From Membranipora membranacea (lineage: Eukaryota > Bryozoa > Gymnolaemata > Cheilostomatida > Membraniporidae): a stretch of 60,000 nucleotides of DNA. How positions within the stretch are numbered: position 1 is the first letter of the stretch; every line of letters begins with the position of its first letter. The notes under the pieces were generated by a model. The model saw only the letters and a list, made by a program, of their open reading frames with translations. It was not told where the DNA came from and did not search any database. Location of the stretch: positions 7,521,501 through 7,581,500 of the forward strand of contig OU612070.1 in assembly GCA_914767715.1 (NCBI GenBank), given 5' to 3'. Shown one piece after another: positions 12,563 through 24,900 of this stretch. The position numbers and the translations under genes were made by a program.

Positions 12563-13412
12563 TAACATTACACATTACATTACATTTCACATTACACATT
12601 TAACTACACATTGCATATTTCACATTGCATTTCACTACACATTACACTACACATTACATATTTCACTACACATTACACATTTCACTACACATAACTGAAC
12701 ATTACATTACCCATAACATTTCACATTACATTTCCCATAACATTATGCATAACATTCCATATCACATATAAAATTATCATTGCATCACATTTTATTACAC
12801 AATTAAATTTACATTACATCACATTTCACATTACATTACCAAAAACATTTCACAAAACATTACTTTACATTACTTATCATTACATTACCCTTCACATATC
12901 AGTACACATTCCATTAAATTTAAATTACATAACCTATTAAACTTCCTGTTACAACACACATTACATTACACATTAAATCACAAATTTCATTAGAGATTAT
13001 TTTATATTATTTATCATTACATTACATTTCACATGACATTTCCTAATACATTACGTATAACATTCCACATCACATTACACATTACATAATATAACCTTTC
13101 ATTTCACATTACATTACCTTGCATATATCATTACACATAACTTAGAATTATTTTACTTACATTACATTTCAAAAAATGTTACATATAACATTACATTACA
13201 CTTTACCCATAACATTACACCTGACATATATTTCACATTACATTACACATCATGCACTACTTTACACAATACACAGAACATGAAATTATTCATTAAATTA
13301 TATTACCCATTACATTACATAACAGTTTACGTTTCCTATTAGGTTAAACATAACATTACACATAACATTTCACATTATGTTGACATTACATTACGCATTA
13401 CAAGATATTTTA
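12563..13412. repeat. degenerate ACATT/ACATTTC array
   Basis: About 850 bp composed almost entirely of variants of ACATTAC, ACATTTC and CATAAC words (for example CACATTACATTACATTTCAC). The unit is not of fixed length: words of about 5, 7 and 10 bases are shuffled, so this looks like an old, slipped and point-mutated simple repeat rather than a phased satellite. The reading frame at 12489-12698 that runs into it is an artefact of the repeat. Confidence 0.85.
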
Positions 13413-13589
13413 TTTTATTAATGATAATGATAAATGATAAATCACTATCTTTATTTGATCTTCTCAACCAAGACTGATATCGCAGAGACTTTATGACACT
13501 TACTTCGTTTTTTAAACACCCAAGTACACATTGTCAAAATTGAAAACTTCTTCTACATTTAAAAGCAGGTAGTTATCAAGGTCAAGGGT

Positions 13590-14210
13590 CTGGTAACCCT
13601 ACACTTGTCATTCCTGCTATAAGCCTTCTATCATCTACATGCAATGTTGACGGTTCACGCGTTATTTTATTGTGATATTTTGAGAACAGGAGTAAAAATA
13701 TTAACAATCCATGACCGCCCTCCTCTCTTCTCCACAAAACCTAATTATTCAAGATGACAATTATTTACCTGTGACAATTATTAATGTATAACTATTCACA
13801 GTGCTAGGATAAGTCGGACACAGCGCATGACCATCATACTAAAGTTTAATACGAGTAATTCCTGCTTTAATTATGATAGCATGTTACCTTAGCCCCCACA
13901 TCCGGAAAGTCTGTGCATGGCTACTGCCTTTTACAATGGCATTTGGCAATCTCATTTTTCATTCTGATATGTTGAGAACAGGAGTGGAAATATCAATAAT
14001 TCATCACTCCCCTCCCCTCAACAACATCAAAATATTCAAGACAATTATTCATCTGTGAAAATAACAATAATTGTGTAACCATAACACAGCACATAATCAT
14101 CATACCAAAGTTTTATATGAGTATCATGTAAATATCCGACTGATCTGGTGCTGAACTATTATGACCTTAATCTATTCATGCAGCAGGTGCATATCTTTAT
14201 CTTTCTACCC
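13590..14210. repeat. interspersed repeat, two adjacent diverged copies
   Basis: Sequences around 13600-13860 and 13861-14210 share ordered blocks (TCTGTGCATGGCTACTG, a TGAGAACAGGAGT block, CATGACCGCCCTCC-type block, CACAGCACATAATCATCAT-type block) with a third copy at 16425-16830. I see no coding potential or diagnostic ends, so the class is unknown. Confidence 0.5.
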
Positions 14211-14727
14211 ATGTTTGTTACCGCCTGATTAATTCAGTTTGCAAAACATCGAAATGTTATGAGCAGTTAAATAGAGTATAATTAAATAAATTTCAGTGAG
14301 CTCATTCGGGTTTGATTCGTTTTCTCCTAATTTGGTATTTCCTGTTTGTTACCAAAGTAATCAAACTGGTTCCTGTCAGCGTATATAACCACTATGATAC
14401 AGACAAAGATTATATTCAGAACTTTATTGAGGCATAATGTGACAGTTGACGTTATCAGAAGATAAATTTTCTGTGAGCAGACGATCTCACATAGCGGTGT
14501 GTGAGCTCTATGACAACAGTTATATTTTTCGATAATCAGGAAAAAGGCGTCTGAACATGCAGATATCTTGATTGTTTTGTTATTCAGTGATAGTGTCCAG
14601 CTTAAATCCTAAAATAATGACAACAAATATTACAACAAATAAAGATACCCATATGAATAATTGATAGATAAATACAACTCCCCACAAGCACATTATTTTT
14701 GAGACATGGCCATGTTGGTATACTCAC

Positions 14728-14886
14728 CACAAGCACATCTGATACATCCCTTGGCGTCGGTGTATCTGTATGATGGACATAAAAGATGACCGCAGCTGAA
14801 TCCGATACCACCAATTGGTGGACATCCTGGCTTGTTATATTGGGTCAGAAAATCGGCTAAGGTATCAGATAGAGTAGCACATCTCA
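14728..14886 (-). CDS. antistasin-like domain exon (single exon of a larger gene or relic)
   Basis: The 159-nt exon is bounded by a strong acceptor (TCTTCTCTTGATAG) and a strong donor (G|GTGAGTAT). Both introns are phase 1, the usual pattern for shuffled extracellular modules. The peptide begins RCATLSDTLADFL, then GCPPIGG, then CGHLLCPSYRYTDAKGCIRC followed by AC. The spacing C-x4-C-x6-D-x2-G-C-x2-C-x-C matches antistasin-type Cys-rich domains, known in secreted protease inhibitors and extracellular matrix proteins. I found no convincing partner exons nearby, so the full gene is not resolved. Extracellular location is inferred from the domain only. Confidence 0.55.
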
Positions 14887-15205
14887 CTATCAAGAGAAGA
14901 TAAAGTTGTATAGACAGACGTGAATACAGATGGGTCGTTATCTCTATTTTCTACATGCTGCTTTCCCTACAAAAATAACCACCTCAGAAGATTGGACCAT
15001 TCTGAACACAAGTTAATAGGTTCAGACTTGATCTGGGATGTTTGCTGTTGAGATAAGTTAAGGTGAGGTCACAAACTACTATGTTGTTGACAGTTAAGAA
15101 GGCTTAATAGATTTGTCTAAACATCAGGTCTGGGTTGATACAATATTTGGTCCATACACATGTACGTAGATTTGCGTCACTGCATTTTGTGAGAATTTCA
15201 CCTAC

Positions 15206-15316
15206 CCTTGCAAACCAGGGACACTGCTTTTGTTATCACATTCCTCGTTAGGAAAGCCAACAGTTTTGGTATGACACTCCGATCCAGTAGTTATTATGGT
15301 AACTCCATGAAGTACC
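15206..15316 (-). CDS. possible Cys-containing exon, unassigned
   Basis: The minus strand reads VLHGVTIITTGSECHTKTVG, then FPNEECDNKSS, between an acceptor ending ATTTAG and a donor GG|GTAGGT (111 nt, phase 2-2). It lies on the same strand and 5' of the antistasin-like exon, but the phases do not allow a direct join. Only the spacing of cysteines and the splice sites argue for it. Confidence 0.22.
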
Positions 15317-16424
15317 CTAAATTAGCTAAAGACTTGATAATATACTAGAAGGAACAGCATATACAGCTGAAGTGAAGCACTTAAGTGTGGGCGACTTTAT
15401 GACATTGGATGGTGATGCTATCATTGATTTACTATCCACAATCCAAATTGTTTCGTTCATAACTTGATCAAATTTGATACAGATTTTGAGCTTGAAGATT
15501 GCTGTACAACCAGCAGCATTTTGTTACCAACTTGATATCATTCTTTAAAAAAATGTTTGCCCAAAATTTTACACAACAAGCGGGAAAATCTATTGTAATT
15601 TTAAACCACAAAATCGAATCGAAATTGAACGAGTTAAAAACAAAAATCCCAGTATATGAGCTCCAAGTCAATGATAAATCCAATTTTACTACACCATCCA
15701 TTGTTGTTACATCGCCCCAGTGCCTCAATACTAATGATCCACATAGTGTCATGTCTAGGTTTATTATTAAGTCTATGGTATTAGCTTGAGCTCAGTTTTG
15801 CTAGTTTGTAGGTCCCTACTTGATGTTCTCAATGTTAACTAGCGTGGGATAATTCTATTTGAAGATAAACAAATCACTCACTAACAGTGACAACCATGAG
15901 GAGGATCAATAAAATATTCATTCTGATAAACTTTACAAACAACCTTTACTCTCTTACTCTCTGGAACGTCTTCTAGACTTTAGATTACTGCAGTCACAAC
16001 TCAACAACTTGACAGCATGACACTATGTCTTATCTATGTAGCTATCCATATGTGCGCTCCCACCTGAGCTTGTCAACGATGATGGATCTACTTAGAGGAG
16101 ACACGACATCCTATATTTCTCTTATAATTCATTGCAAACCTCTTAATCAGACTAAGGGACCAGAAGGACATTGTGTGCACCAAACTTGCCAAAAATTAAA
16201 GAATTACAAAAATTCTAGAATTTGTTGGGTAACCATAGGGTAATCTCAGGGATATGAGGTATGCGCATCAAAGAATGTGAGCTTTCATCCGAAAATACCA
16301 TGTAATACAAGATTATTCGATATCAGATAGGGTTTCTAGGTTTCTGCAGACTCTGGGCAACATCAAGTTCAAAAATTTTGTCAGCATCTTGAGTTGTATA
16401 ACTTCCTAGGCTCTTTGAAATAAT

Positions 16425-16830
16425 ATATGGTGACCCTGCACTTATCACTTCTGCTTAAAACCATGTATCACCCTATCTGTGCCCCCACCACGGGAGAGTC
16501 TGTGCATGGCTACCTATCATTTCTCATTCTCAAAACAGAAATGGAAATACAAGTAATCCATGACTGCCATCCCCTTTCCTCAACAGCATGTAAATATTTA
16601 TTGTTTATACCTATGAAAATATTATTGTCTAATCACAATACAGAGCTAGGATAAGTTGCGCACAGGATATGGCCATGATACTAAAGTTTTATATGAGAAA
16701 TATGTGTATACCCGATTCTACCGGTTCTGAGCTATGATGACCTTAATATATATATGCAGCAGCCAGCAGGTTCATATCTTTATCACTCTACCCATGTTTG
16801 ATACTGCCTGATTGATTGATTCAAACACCA
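16425..16830. repeat. third copy of the 13.6-14.2 kb repeat
   Basis: It shares the blocks GTCTGTGCATGGCTAC, ATGACTGCCATCCCC-type and the TATATGCAGCAG..GGTTCATATCTTTATC-type end with the copies at 13590-14210. Divergence is considerable, and no ends or target duplications are identifiable. Confidence 0.5.
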
Positions 16831-17400
16831 AATATGATAAACGATCGAAGGTACTTTCCTGAAAATACCATATGACCTGGCATTGGCTCTTCTTCGCCAC
16901 ATCCAACAATCAGAGCCAACACATTGGCTGAATCTTATGTAGATTTGACTGTAAGCCTTTGGGTTACCAGCATACTACATTCATATGTAGGAGAAGGCCT
17001 CTCTCAAGTAATTGTAAAAGTTCACCTTCGTCAAGTTAATACCGTCCGCGTACACCTCTGCTCCAGACAGTTCATATTGAGAGCTCAGACGTGTGTATCT
17101 CCTTATTTTCTTTTTGGAGCTATTGTACTAACTTTTTTGAGTGTATTGATTATATTTTTTGAAGCTATTGTTCTATCATTACAGAAAAGTTCCAGTTCTA
17201 TACTAATGGGCATTAGCCAGTTTTATGTGAAAATCGTAGTAGAAGGTTTGTTGGTGCAGCATATGTTGCGTGCTAAGACATATTTTAGGTACTTGACCAA
17301 TCATACACCCGGGCGTTCTGAGATGTTGTAGCAGCACAAATACGGCCCCTTTGAGCTCAAACAACAATTTATTATAGGCCTGAGTGCTGTAAGACATGTC

Positions 17401-18955
17401 TCATACAGCACCTAGCACACGTCTCACAACAACCATCGCCAGCTATGGTTTTTAGTGCCCATTCAGAACAGCATACATTTTGTAATAAATATTTTTTTAA
17501 AAGAGTAGAATTCTGGCATAACACCCTACAAAATAATAGTGGGAGTTGTGGCTGTATGACAGAAGGGAGGACGACTCAAGATTTTACCAAGGACTAATCA
17601 GTGAGAACTAATATTGCTCAAAAACAAGGTGTATTTAGGAATGATGAAGCGGGTACGTCATAACAGCTGGTATGGTAAAGTGACACAGGGATAGGCATTC
17701 ATTATTATCTATCATTGTCTGGGATTGGATATATAGTTATCATACTTTAACTTGGATGTTGAAGCATGTGTACAGCCTGTATTACCAGCATTGGTATTGT
17801 ATCGTGGGTCAAAGTAGAGAGGCCCAAAGGCATGTAGAAATAAAATTGTGCTATACTGACTAACAGGATGTTTTATTATAGGATGAGGCAGAAGATCTGT
17901 AACAAAAAATATATGAGAAGCTATCTCCTTTGCTCAGAACTAGATACTCTATCAATAGTATCATGTCAATGATCTCACTGATAGCTTACGGACTTGATAC
18001 ATGGAGAATTAATGCCAAGAAGTAAAACTCGCAACATGGAATTATTGTTATTATTATGTTAGTCTGATCCATACAGCTACAGCTACAATGCCAGCTGGTG
18101 GCATCAAATCTCGCTTTGCAATTGTCTGAGCACCAAGACTACAGAAGACGTAGTTCTATCAATGAGTACTTATCCTAATGAAAGACTAGACTGTTAGGAC
18201 ACATGCAAAAGGGCTGAAGTAGTAATAAGGGTAGTTCTGGTCGTGTGAGGTAACATTGTCAACAAGGAAAAATCACACACAGCAATTGAGAAAGCATTAC
18301 TAGCGTGGATGTTTTTTCTTGTGTCACCACATCCCCTTACTTAGGGGATTATGGGCTCTCAAACTTTAAAGGTTATGGCCATCAATCGGAATTGGGAATC
18401 AACAAGTATTTGCTTTAACTTCACAGTGGTAAATGAATTTATTATACTAATAATATAACACAGATAAATTGACTGTTACTGAATCCACTTGCTCTTTTAA
18501 AACTAAAAATAAATGAGAAAATGGCTACTAAATCAATCCACGCCATATATATATATATATATATTGTATATATCACAACCTTTTAATACGCAAACATTCT
18601 ACAAATTTTCACATTCAGACAAACAACAAATAAGGTAAAACCCATTAACTTTCCTCGAATGAGATCAATATGAAACAAAAATGCAAATGGAAGATTATGT
18701 ATATATGAAGAATATTGTGATTATATAATTAACTGCTCTTTAAGTAATTGGTGTGAAACATCATCGCATTTGAAAACTCCACCTCATGCATAGTAAAGCT
18801 TGCAGATTGTGGACTTACGACTTTAAAACATTATTTAAATTTAAGTTTAAAGAAGCTCTCATTATGTGGTCAATTAAAACAACCCAGTCAAGCCCTGGTC
18901 GAATTATAGGCTTTTGATTGGTTGCTTTGAAGGTTTCTGAGAGAGTTGTTTGAAG
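17401..18955. other. 3' flank of HYLS1; transposon remnants and microsatellite
   Basis: No exon is recognised. About 18340-18470 resembles the terminal region of the TTAA-flanked foldback element at 54300-54944 (blocks CTCTCAAAC, ATCAATCGG and TATACTAATAAT in the same order), so an old copy of that family is likely here. An (AT)n run lies at 18544-18564. Confidence 0.4.
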
Positions 18956-21900
18956 TTACGTGTTTGAAGGGAGAATACCGGCGGCCATATCACACCTGAC
19001 CCTCCACCTGAGGTCCTTCCTCGGTTTGTCTGTAGGGACTACATACTTATTCTCTACATACTTCTTCTGTGGCTTCTGGAAACAAGTTAGGAAAAAATGA
19101 AAGTTTGTCAGATTGAAAGGAAGGAGAATAGAAACTCCCAGTTGTATAACCTATTGACCTTGAGCTAACCATACTTCTGAATGGTCAGAAGAATGGAATC
19201 CCAGTGTGAGCTGCAAAACCTTTTCCAAGGTTATGGACAAGGGAGAACAATTGCTATGTTAGGAGGTTAGGACTAAATAGCTGACTTAGAATAAAGTTTA
19301 AAGATAAATAAGGGAACTACAATAATAACTTTAGAGGGTCAGCAATGAGGATACCATAATGACATAAAATGTTCTTGTAAGCACTCAGTTACCACAGGTT
19401 TGATTGTCTTGGAAGTAAACTGGACAGTCTCATTTTTTTTCATGAGTGTATACAAACTGTACAGTACATTTTGAGACAACAATGATGCTAAATTTATTCA
19501 ATCGACCCGCAAAAAGTCAATGGTTAATTTGGTTCACAGGTTTTGGTGAGCAGAAGACTTTTCGAATATGTTATCCATATAAACTAGAGTGAGAATGGCT
19601 ATCAAATGTTTCATAATTACAATACCAATGAATGAATAAATTAAAAGCCAATTTGGAGTGAAAAATGAAGAATTTTCTGATCAGCCAGTGTATTAGGAGA
19701 AAAGAAATGTTAGCACATCTTTTCTTCTCTTCATGTTGGATCAACAACTCCTAATTTCCCATTCGTTTGGATAGTGAAACTTTCACCGCCGCTAGTCACA
19801 TGTTTAAACTTCCCATGTGGCTCAACTACTTGGATCATTCCAATCAGAATAGTCTAACGAATGAATACACCCCTCATGTGACAGTCACTACACAATAAAC
19901 ATGACACTAAGCGTACCTCATAGATTACATCCTTGTAAATACCCAGGCTTTAATATGACAGACATTATTATGATGACTCTAACTTACCTCATATATGACA
20001 TCCTTGTAAAGCATCTGCTCTCTGATACTCCACCTCAGATTTTTATGAGTTTTCTCCTCCGGTACTTTACTCTTGTTCCACTGCTGCTGATACTGCTGAT
20101 ATCGATTTACAGGGTCTGTCTTCATCTTACTAACAGGCTGTTTTGGTTCGGGCCAGATAACTGCAGTCTTAACTGGATCAATCGTCTTATCGTACTGTGA
20201 TTAACAATACAGGCATATGAGCAACATATCACAAACTCAAAGATACATGGTTATATGTTCAAAACCACTCAATGAAAGATCTACCTCGCCATATTAAAAC
20301 CTAAACAAAATCTGCTAGTGGTAATGATGGCCATTTCAGTAATTATAGATGAGAGGTCAATATCGTCCCTACTAACTGCACTCATGTTCAGACAGACAAC
20401 AGTCTTACATTTAAATACCAGAATGTGGCTCAAAAAAGGAGGCTAAATTACTTGATTGCATGTGTCTATATGACCCTATACCCTATATCTTCTATTTACT
20501 ATTTACTACAGAGCATTTAGCAAAATTTAGTTTATCCCAGCAATGGTTACTTAAGACGCGACTGAATATAAATATTAAAAATATTAAAATACTGTATAAT
20601 ATAAAAATGTTGCAGTGTTGTACCGTTATAAAATGATACTCAGAAAATTGTTTCATTTAAAAATTTGAGGCATTGTGCTCTAAAACAGTTCTTACGAATA
20701 TCAACTCTACGCTACCGTGCCTTGAAGCGTAGAGTTGATATTCGTAAGAACTCTTTTAGAGCACAATGCCTCAAATTTTTGAATAAAACTTTTTTCTGAG
20801 TATCATTTTATAACGGTACAACACTGCAACATTTTTATATTATACATTATTTTAATATTTTTATTATGAGCTCAACGGACGCTTTTATTTCTCAACCACT
20901 TGGCAGAGACAGAATAAATTATCCTATCCTATCCTAATAAGCTTGACCATTGGCATAATGGCTGAACAATAGTGAGATAATAGCTCATATAATACATAAC
21001 CATCAGTATCATATTTAAAAGCCATGTAGCCTAAACAGACACAGTCGATTATGACAATCCAGCCCTTCAACCTCCGAGAAAAAATAATAGAAAGAGCTTT
21101 TGTGCCAGTTGAGCCAATAACAGTCAATAATGTTGCTTCAGACTCACCCTAGCTGATGCACCCCTTGTCCTGGCTGCTATCCGCTCATGTCTGCTCCCCT
21201 GTCCGAGTCTGGAGTTCTCAGTATCAGTATTGTTTATGTATGCGGTGTTCCCTCGAGCTCCTGTTTTCTTAGAAGGATGTAATCTGTCTTCATAAGCATC
21301 CAAACTTCCAGCGTCTGTTAAATAATTTAAGACATGAGTACAAGGGAAAAAATGATGAAATGACAAAATGTTATGGAACATAATGTTGCTATGTATTATC
21401 ATATTGTTGAAAGCCTGATAAAACAAATAATTACAATAGAATCATTTTTGTAAAAGCACAAGTCTTACATTGCTGAATCTGAGGGCTGAACTGGACGCCA
21501 AGGCATCAAAGGCTCTCATTATATTATGACTGATCATCTAACCTAATTCAATTCAATCATGCTATTGGGAGCAATCAGAGCCTCAGAGACATTACCAAGT
21601 GAATCAATAAAATTTAATAACATAAAATACAATTTTTATTGATCAAGTCTAGCTGAGAATCGGTGTGGACAAACGTTGCATGGAAACAAATCAGTTTATC
21701 GTAAACAGATAGAATAACAAAAAAAATGATGAAAAGCATTATATAAACAAACGGACATGAAAATTCTCATCGCTGGAATCTAGAACCTCACAAAGCTTAC
21801 ACTTGCACGCAACATTTATTTACAAATTACTCAATATAATTGTCTATCGAAACATTGCATGCTGAATATTGCTAGGTTGGACAGAAAGCTTTGTCTTTCA

Positions 21901-24900
21901 TTACAAAAGAAGATCTGTTGCCATGAAGCTCAAAATTTGTCTAATCATTTCAGTATAAATTCACTCCTGTCAAAACATATCTGTATATTATTGAGAGGAG
22001 TTATACACCTTAGGGTGCTTAAGGCTGGAACAATCAACCTAGAAAGCTCCCCCGATGGGATTCGCACCCACAACTCCAGCAGCACTAATCGCCTGGCAGT
22101 GAATAGCAAACATGCTAAGCGATTGCGCCAACTCACCATCCCCATAAATTAACTCAGGTCAAAACAATACTGTTTATTATTAAAAAAGTTAGTACTATAC
22201 CTGAACAATTATCTGTATCACTGTCTTGTACATAAGATTCCTCATAGAACTGTGAGGTACCATCTCTCATTTTCCTGAAACAATAAATTTATAGATAAAT
22301 TATCTAAAAAATCAGATTTTTACTCTAACCTTTCCGTCAGTGAGGTTCAGACTGGCTTTTGATAGTTTTAAGCCCTACAGAAGCTCAAGAAAAAAAAGAA
22401 GGGAATGTTATCTCGTTATCAAGCAAAACAGCCACTACTTTATTACACCACATTACAGTGTTTTTTTGTTTTTAACACTTTTATTGGCAGTCTATTTCAT
22501 TCAAGGATCGGTATGTTTTCCAAATAGTGCCAGAAATAAAAAAAGCAAAAAAACAAGAAGAAAGCTTGAGAATGAATATAAGTTAACATGGAAATACAAG
22601 TTACAAGAAAGTATCAGCTATTTTGTGTAGGGAACTTCAAGATATGATTTAAATCTTCAGATGATCTGTAAGAAGCGCAAAAGATTAACGGTCAACTCAT
22701 ACTCTCAAAGGTGACAAGAAAGCTACTGTTAAACAACTGGGAGTTACTCCACCAGTGATATTGAGCAGACTACTTCAAAATCATGGAGTCTTACATTATT
22801 CTCTCATTGTAATCATGCATAGCTTTATACATTTAGATGAGACATACCTTGACACTTTTCGTTTGACTATAGATGAGGACTGTGAGGCATTGCTGAGGTT
22901 GAGTTTATCGTGAAACGTATCAGTTACCGACTCACTAGGAGCAGTGGTGTCATGTCGGCTCTGCTCAGCTAAATCTGAGGTAGTCGTGTAGTCGTCAGCG
23001 TATAGCCTCCTATCAATAAAGGCAAGTCAATAAATTCGGAGGACAATGTAAAATGCAAGACATCTTTTCATCATACACCAGGAAAGCTGTAATTCTTCCG
23101 TAGGGTTTTATGCCAGAATTCTAGTTTTCTTCTAAATATTTGAGTGGAATACTAAAGTTCTGTGCAGATGATGACATATATCATGTGATGCAATAATAAT
23201 AAATTTGCGATGGACTGTCACATCCTCACCTCACCTGTCAAACTGAACCGGAACTCATAATCAATTGCAAGATATCAGGTCAAAAAATAAAGTTGGCCGC
23301 CTAGGTGAAAACAAGAATATGTAAACGCATTGTGCTACTTATTGAATAGAATTCTTAGAGTGCCAGTGAACAATATTAAAAATAATAAAACTTAAACTAT
23401 TCATAGCAAGACAATATGACATAATGTGTCATACATACCGATGGTCTCGTGCAGTAGTGTCACTTGTATAAGTTTCCTCGTCGCCTGCTGATCTCTGATG
23501 CTGATCATACCAGTAATCATCAAGGTGTCTTACTCTGCTATCATCCCCTGATACGTCACGACTGTATCCACCCCCACCAGAATACCTGATATATGAATAA
23601 AGTAACTATGTCAATGAAAGCTGAATATGATGGTCCACTGGTAAACTTATCTGATGGACTTGTAACTATGAGACCAAGATTAGTCCATTTGCCTGCATTC
23701 TGAGTTGTTCCCCTCCACTGATCACGGCGCAGGCATGTCGAGTGACCAGTGGGAGTGGAGCACTGGAATGCAGGCAAACTAGATCACACTTTATCTAGGT
23801 AACTGTCTGCAATAGAGTCTCCCCAATATAACTAACATAATTCTGAGTGTAAATCCATCATTACTTTGCTTCACTCTTCAGCAAAGCAGAGGTGAAGTGT
23901 TTTAGTGGAGAGGAACCCAAAGGCCAGAACTAAACGACTTACCTCCTGACTCCGTCAGCGGACCTTGGTCTCTCAAAGTCATCGCCCAGAGGTCTGTAGT
24001 ATTCAGACATTGTTCTGTGTTTACTTATCGGGAGGCTGCGTGCCCCCTCCTCAATATTATCATAATAACGCCCTGCGTGAATCTGAGACTTTCTCTTGCT
24101 CCATGCTACTGTAGGTTTGTCTATGGATAGAAGAGAAAATGTAACTAATGTTTGATCGCAACCAAGATCTAGCCACATAACTGAAACTGAAGGAGTTTAA
24201 AAGGCCAAAACGATAATTATTATAACACAGGCTGGAAATTTTTTTAATGTCCTTAAAAGGCTAGGGAGAAAATACTCAGATATCAAGATATGCAGTGATT
24301 GTTGTGTACATACACAACATTGAAGAGGGATGGGCAAGAATTATCTTAGTGTGAAGAGCTTCCGTCAACAGTCAAGGTAAATAATGACATCACTCAAATC
24401 TTAACAATCTAACAATTACTATCTTATCGGTGATTGCGACACAAAATTGACAGGCTGATTGCACAACTACAACAATTGGTACACCAGTACGCCAAGTTCA
24501 ACAGTAAAATTTGTGTGTATAACATAAGGTTTCAACAAATAATTTCAATGTTACAAAATCGCAACACAAACTCGGAAAATATACTTTTCACTTGTGTTGA
24601 GCCATTTGATAGAGCGCTATATCCATTGATACAAATTGATTGGTGCCTTAAGCAGATTTTATGGCCAAACATATCAGGAGATACAATCGATTGTTCTATT
24701 TCTGGAATTTTTATCCCACAAGCTCTCAAACAATACACACTATACATACTAGGAGAGTGCTGTGTGGCTGTCCGGTAATCTGAATTAGAGTTACTGAGTG
24801 GAAGACGCTCTCTCACTGATACATACGGTCTGGACACTGAATCTAAATTCTCTTTCTCCTACAAATGAAGCAACAATAAGCATGAGGAAATGTTGATATC

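Larger units (their letters stand above)
14887..17400. other. mostly non-coding, short unassigned ORFs
   Basis: Apart from the possible exon at 15206-15316 and the repeat copy at 16425-16830, I see only unassigned frames: a plus-strand frame of 96 codons at 15499-15789, rich in Lys/Asn/Thr, and one of 135 codons at 16924-17331. Neither has a recognisable domain. Confidence 0.35.

Noticed and set aside
12489-12698. 69-codon plus-strand ORF rich in His/Ile/Thr
   Set aside because: Its C-terminal half is simply the translated ACATT repeat array.
15468-15789. Overlapping ORFs on both strands
   Set aside because: Antisense shadows of each other in a low-complexity AT-rich tract. The plus-strand one is mentioned only as unassigned.
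16994-17127. Minus-strand protein-like frame (QYELSGAEVYADGINLTKVN)
   Set aside because: It looks protein-like, but flanking splice sites are poor, it is short and no family is recognised, so I did not list it as a gene.
22052-22143. Functional tRNA gene
   Set aside because: A- and B-box-like words are present here and at 25362, 32450, 44280 and 54550, but acceptor-stem ends do not pair and the anticodon arm is not formed. SINE heads are the simpler reading.
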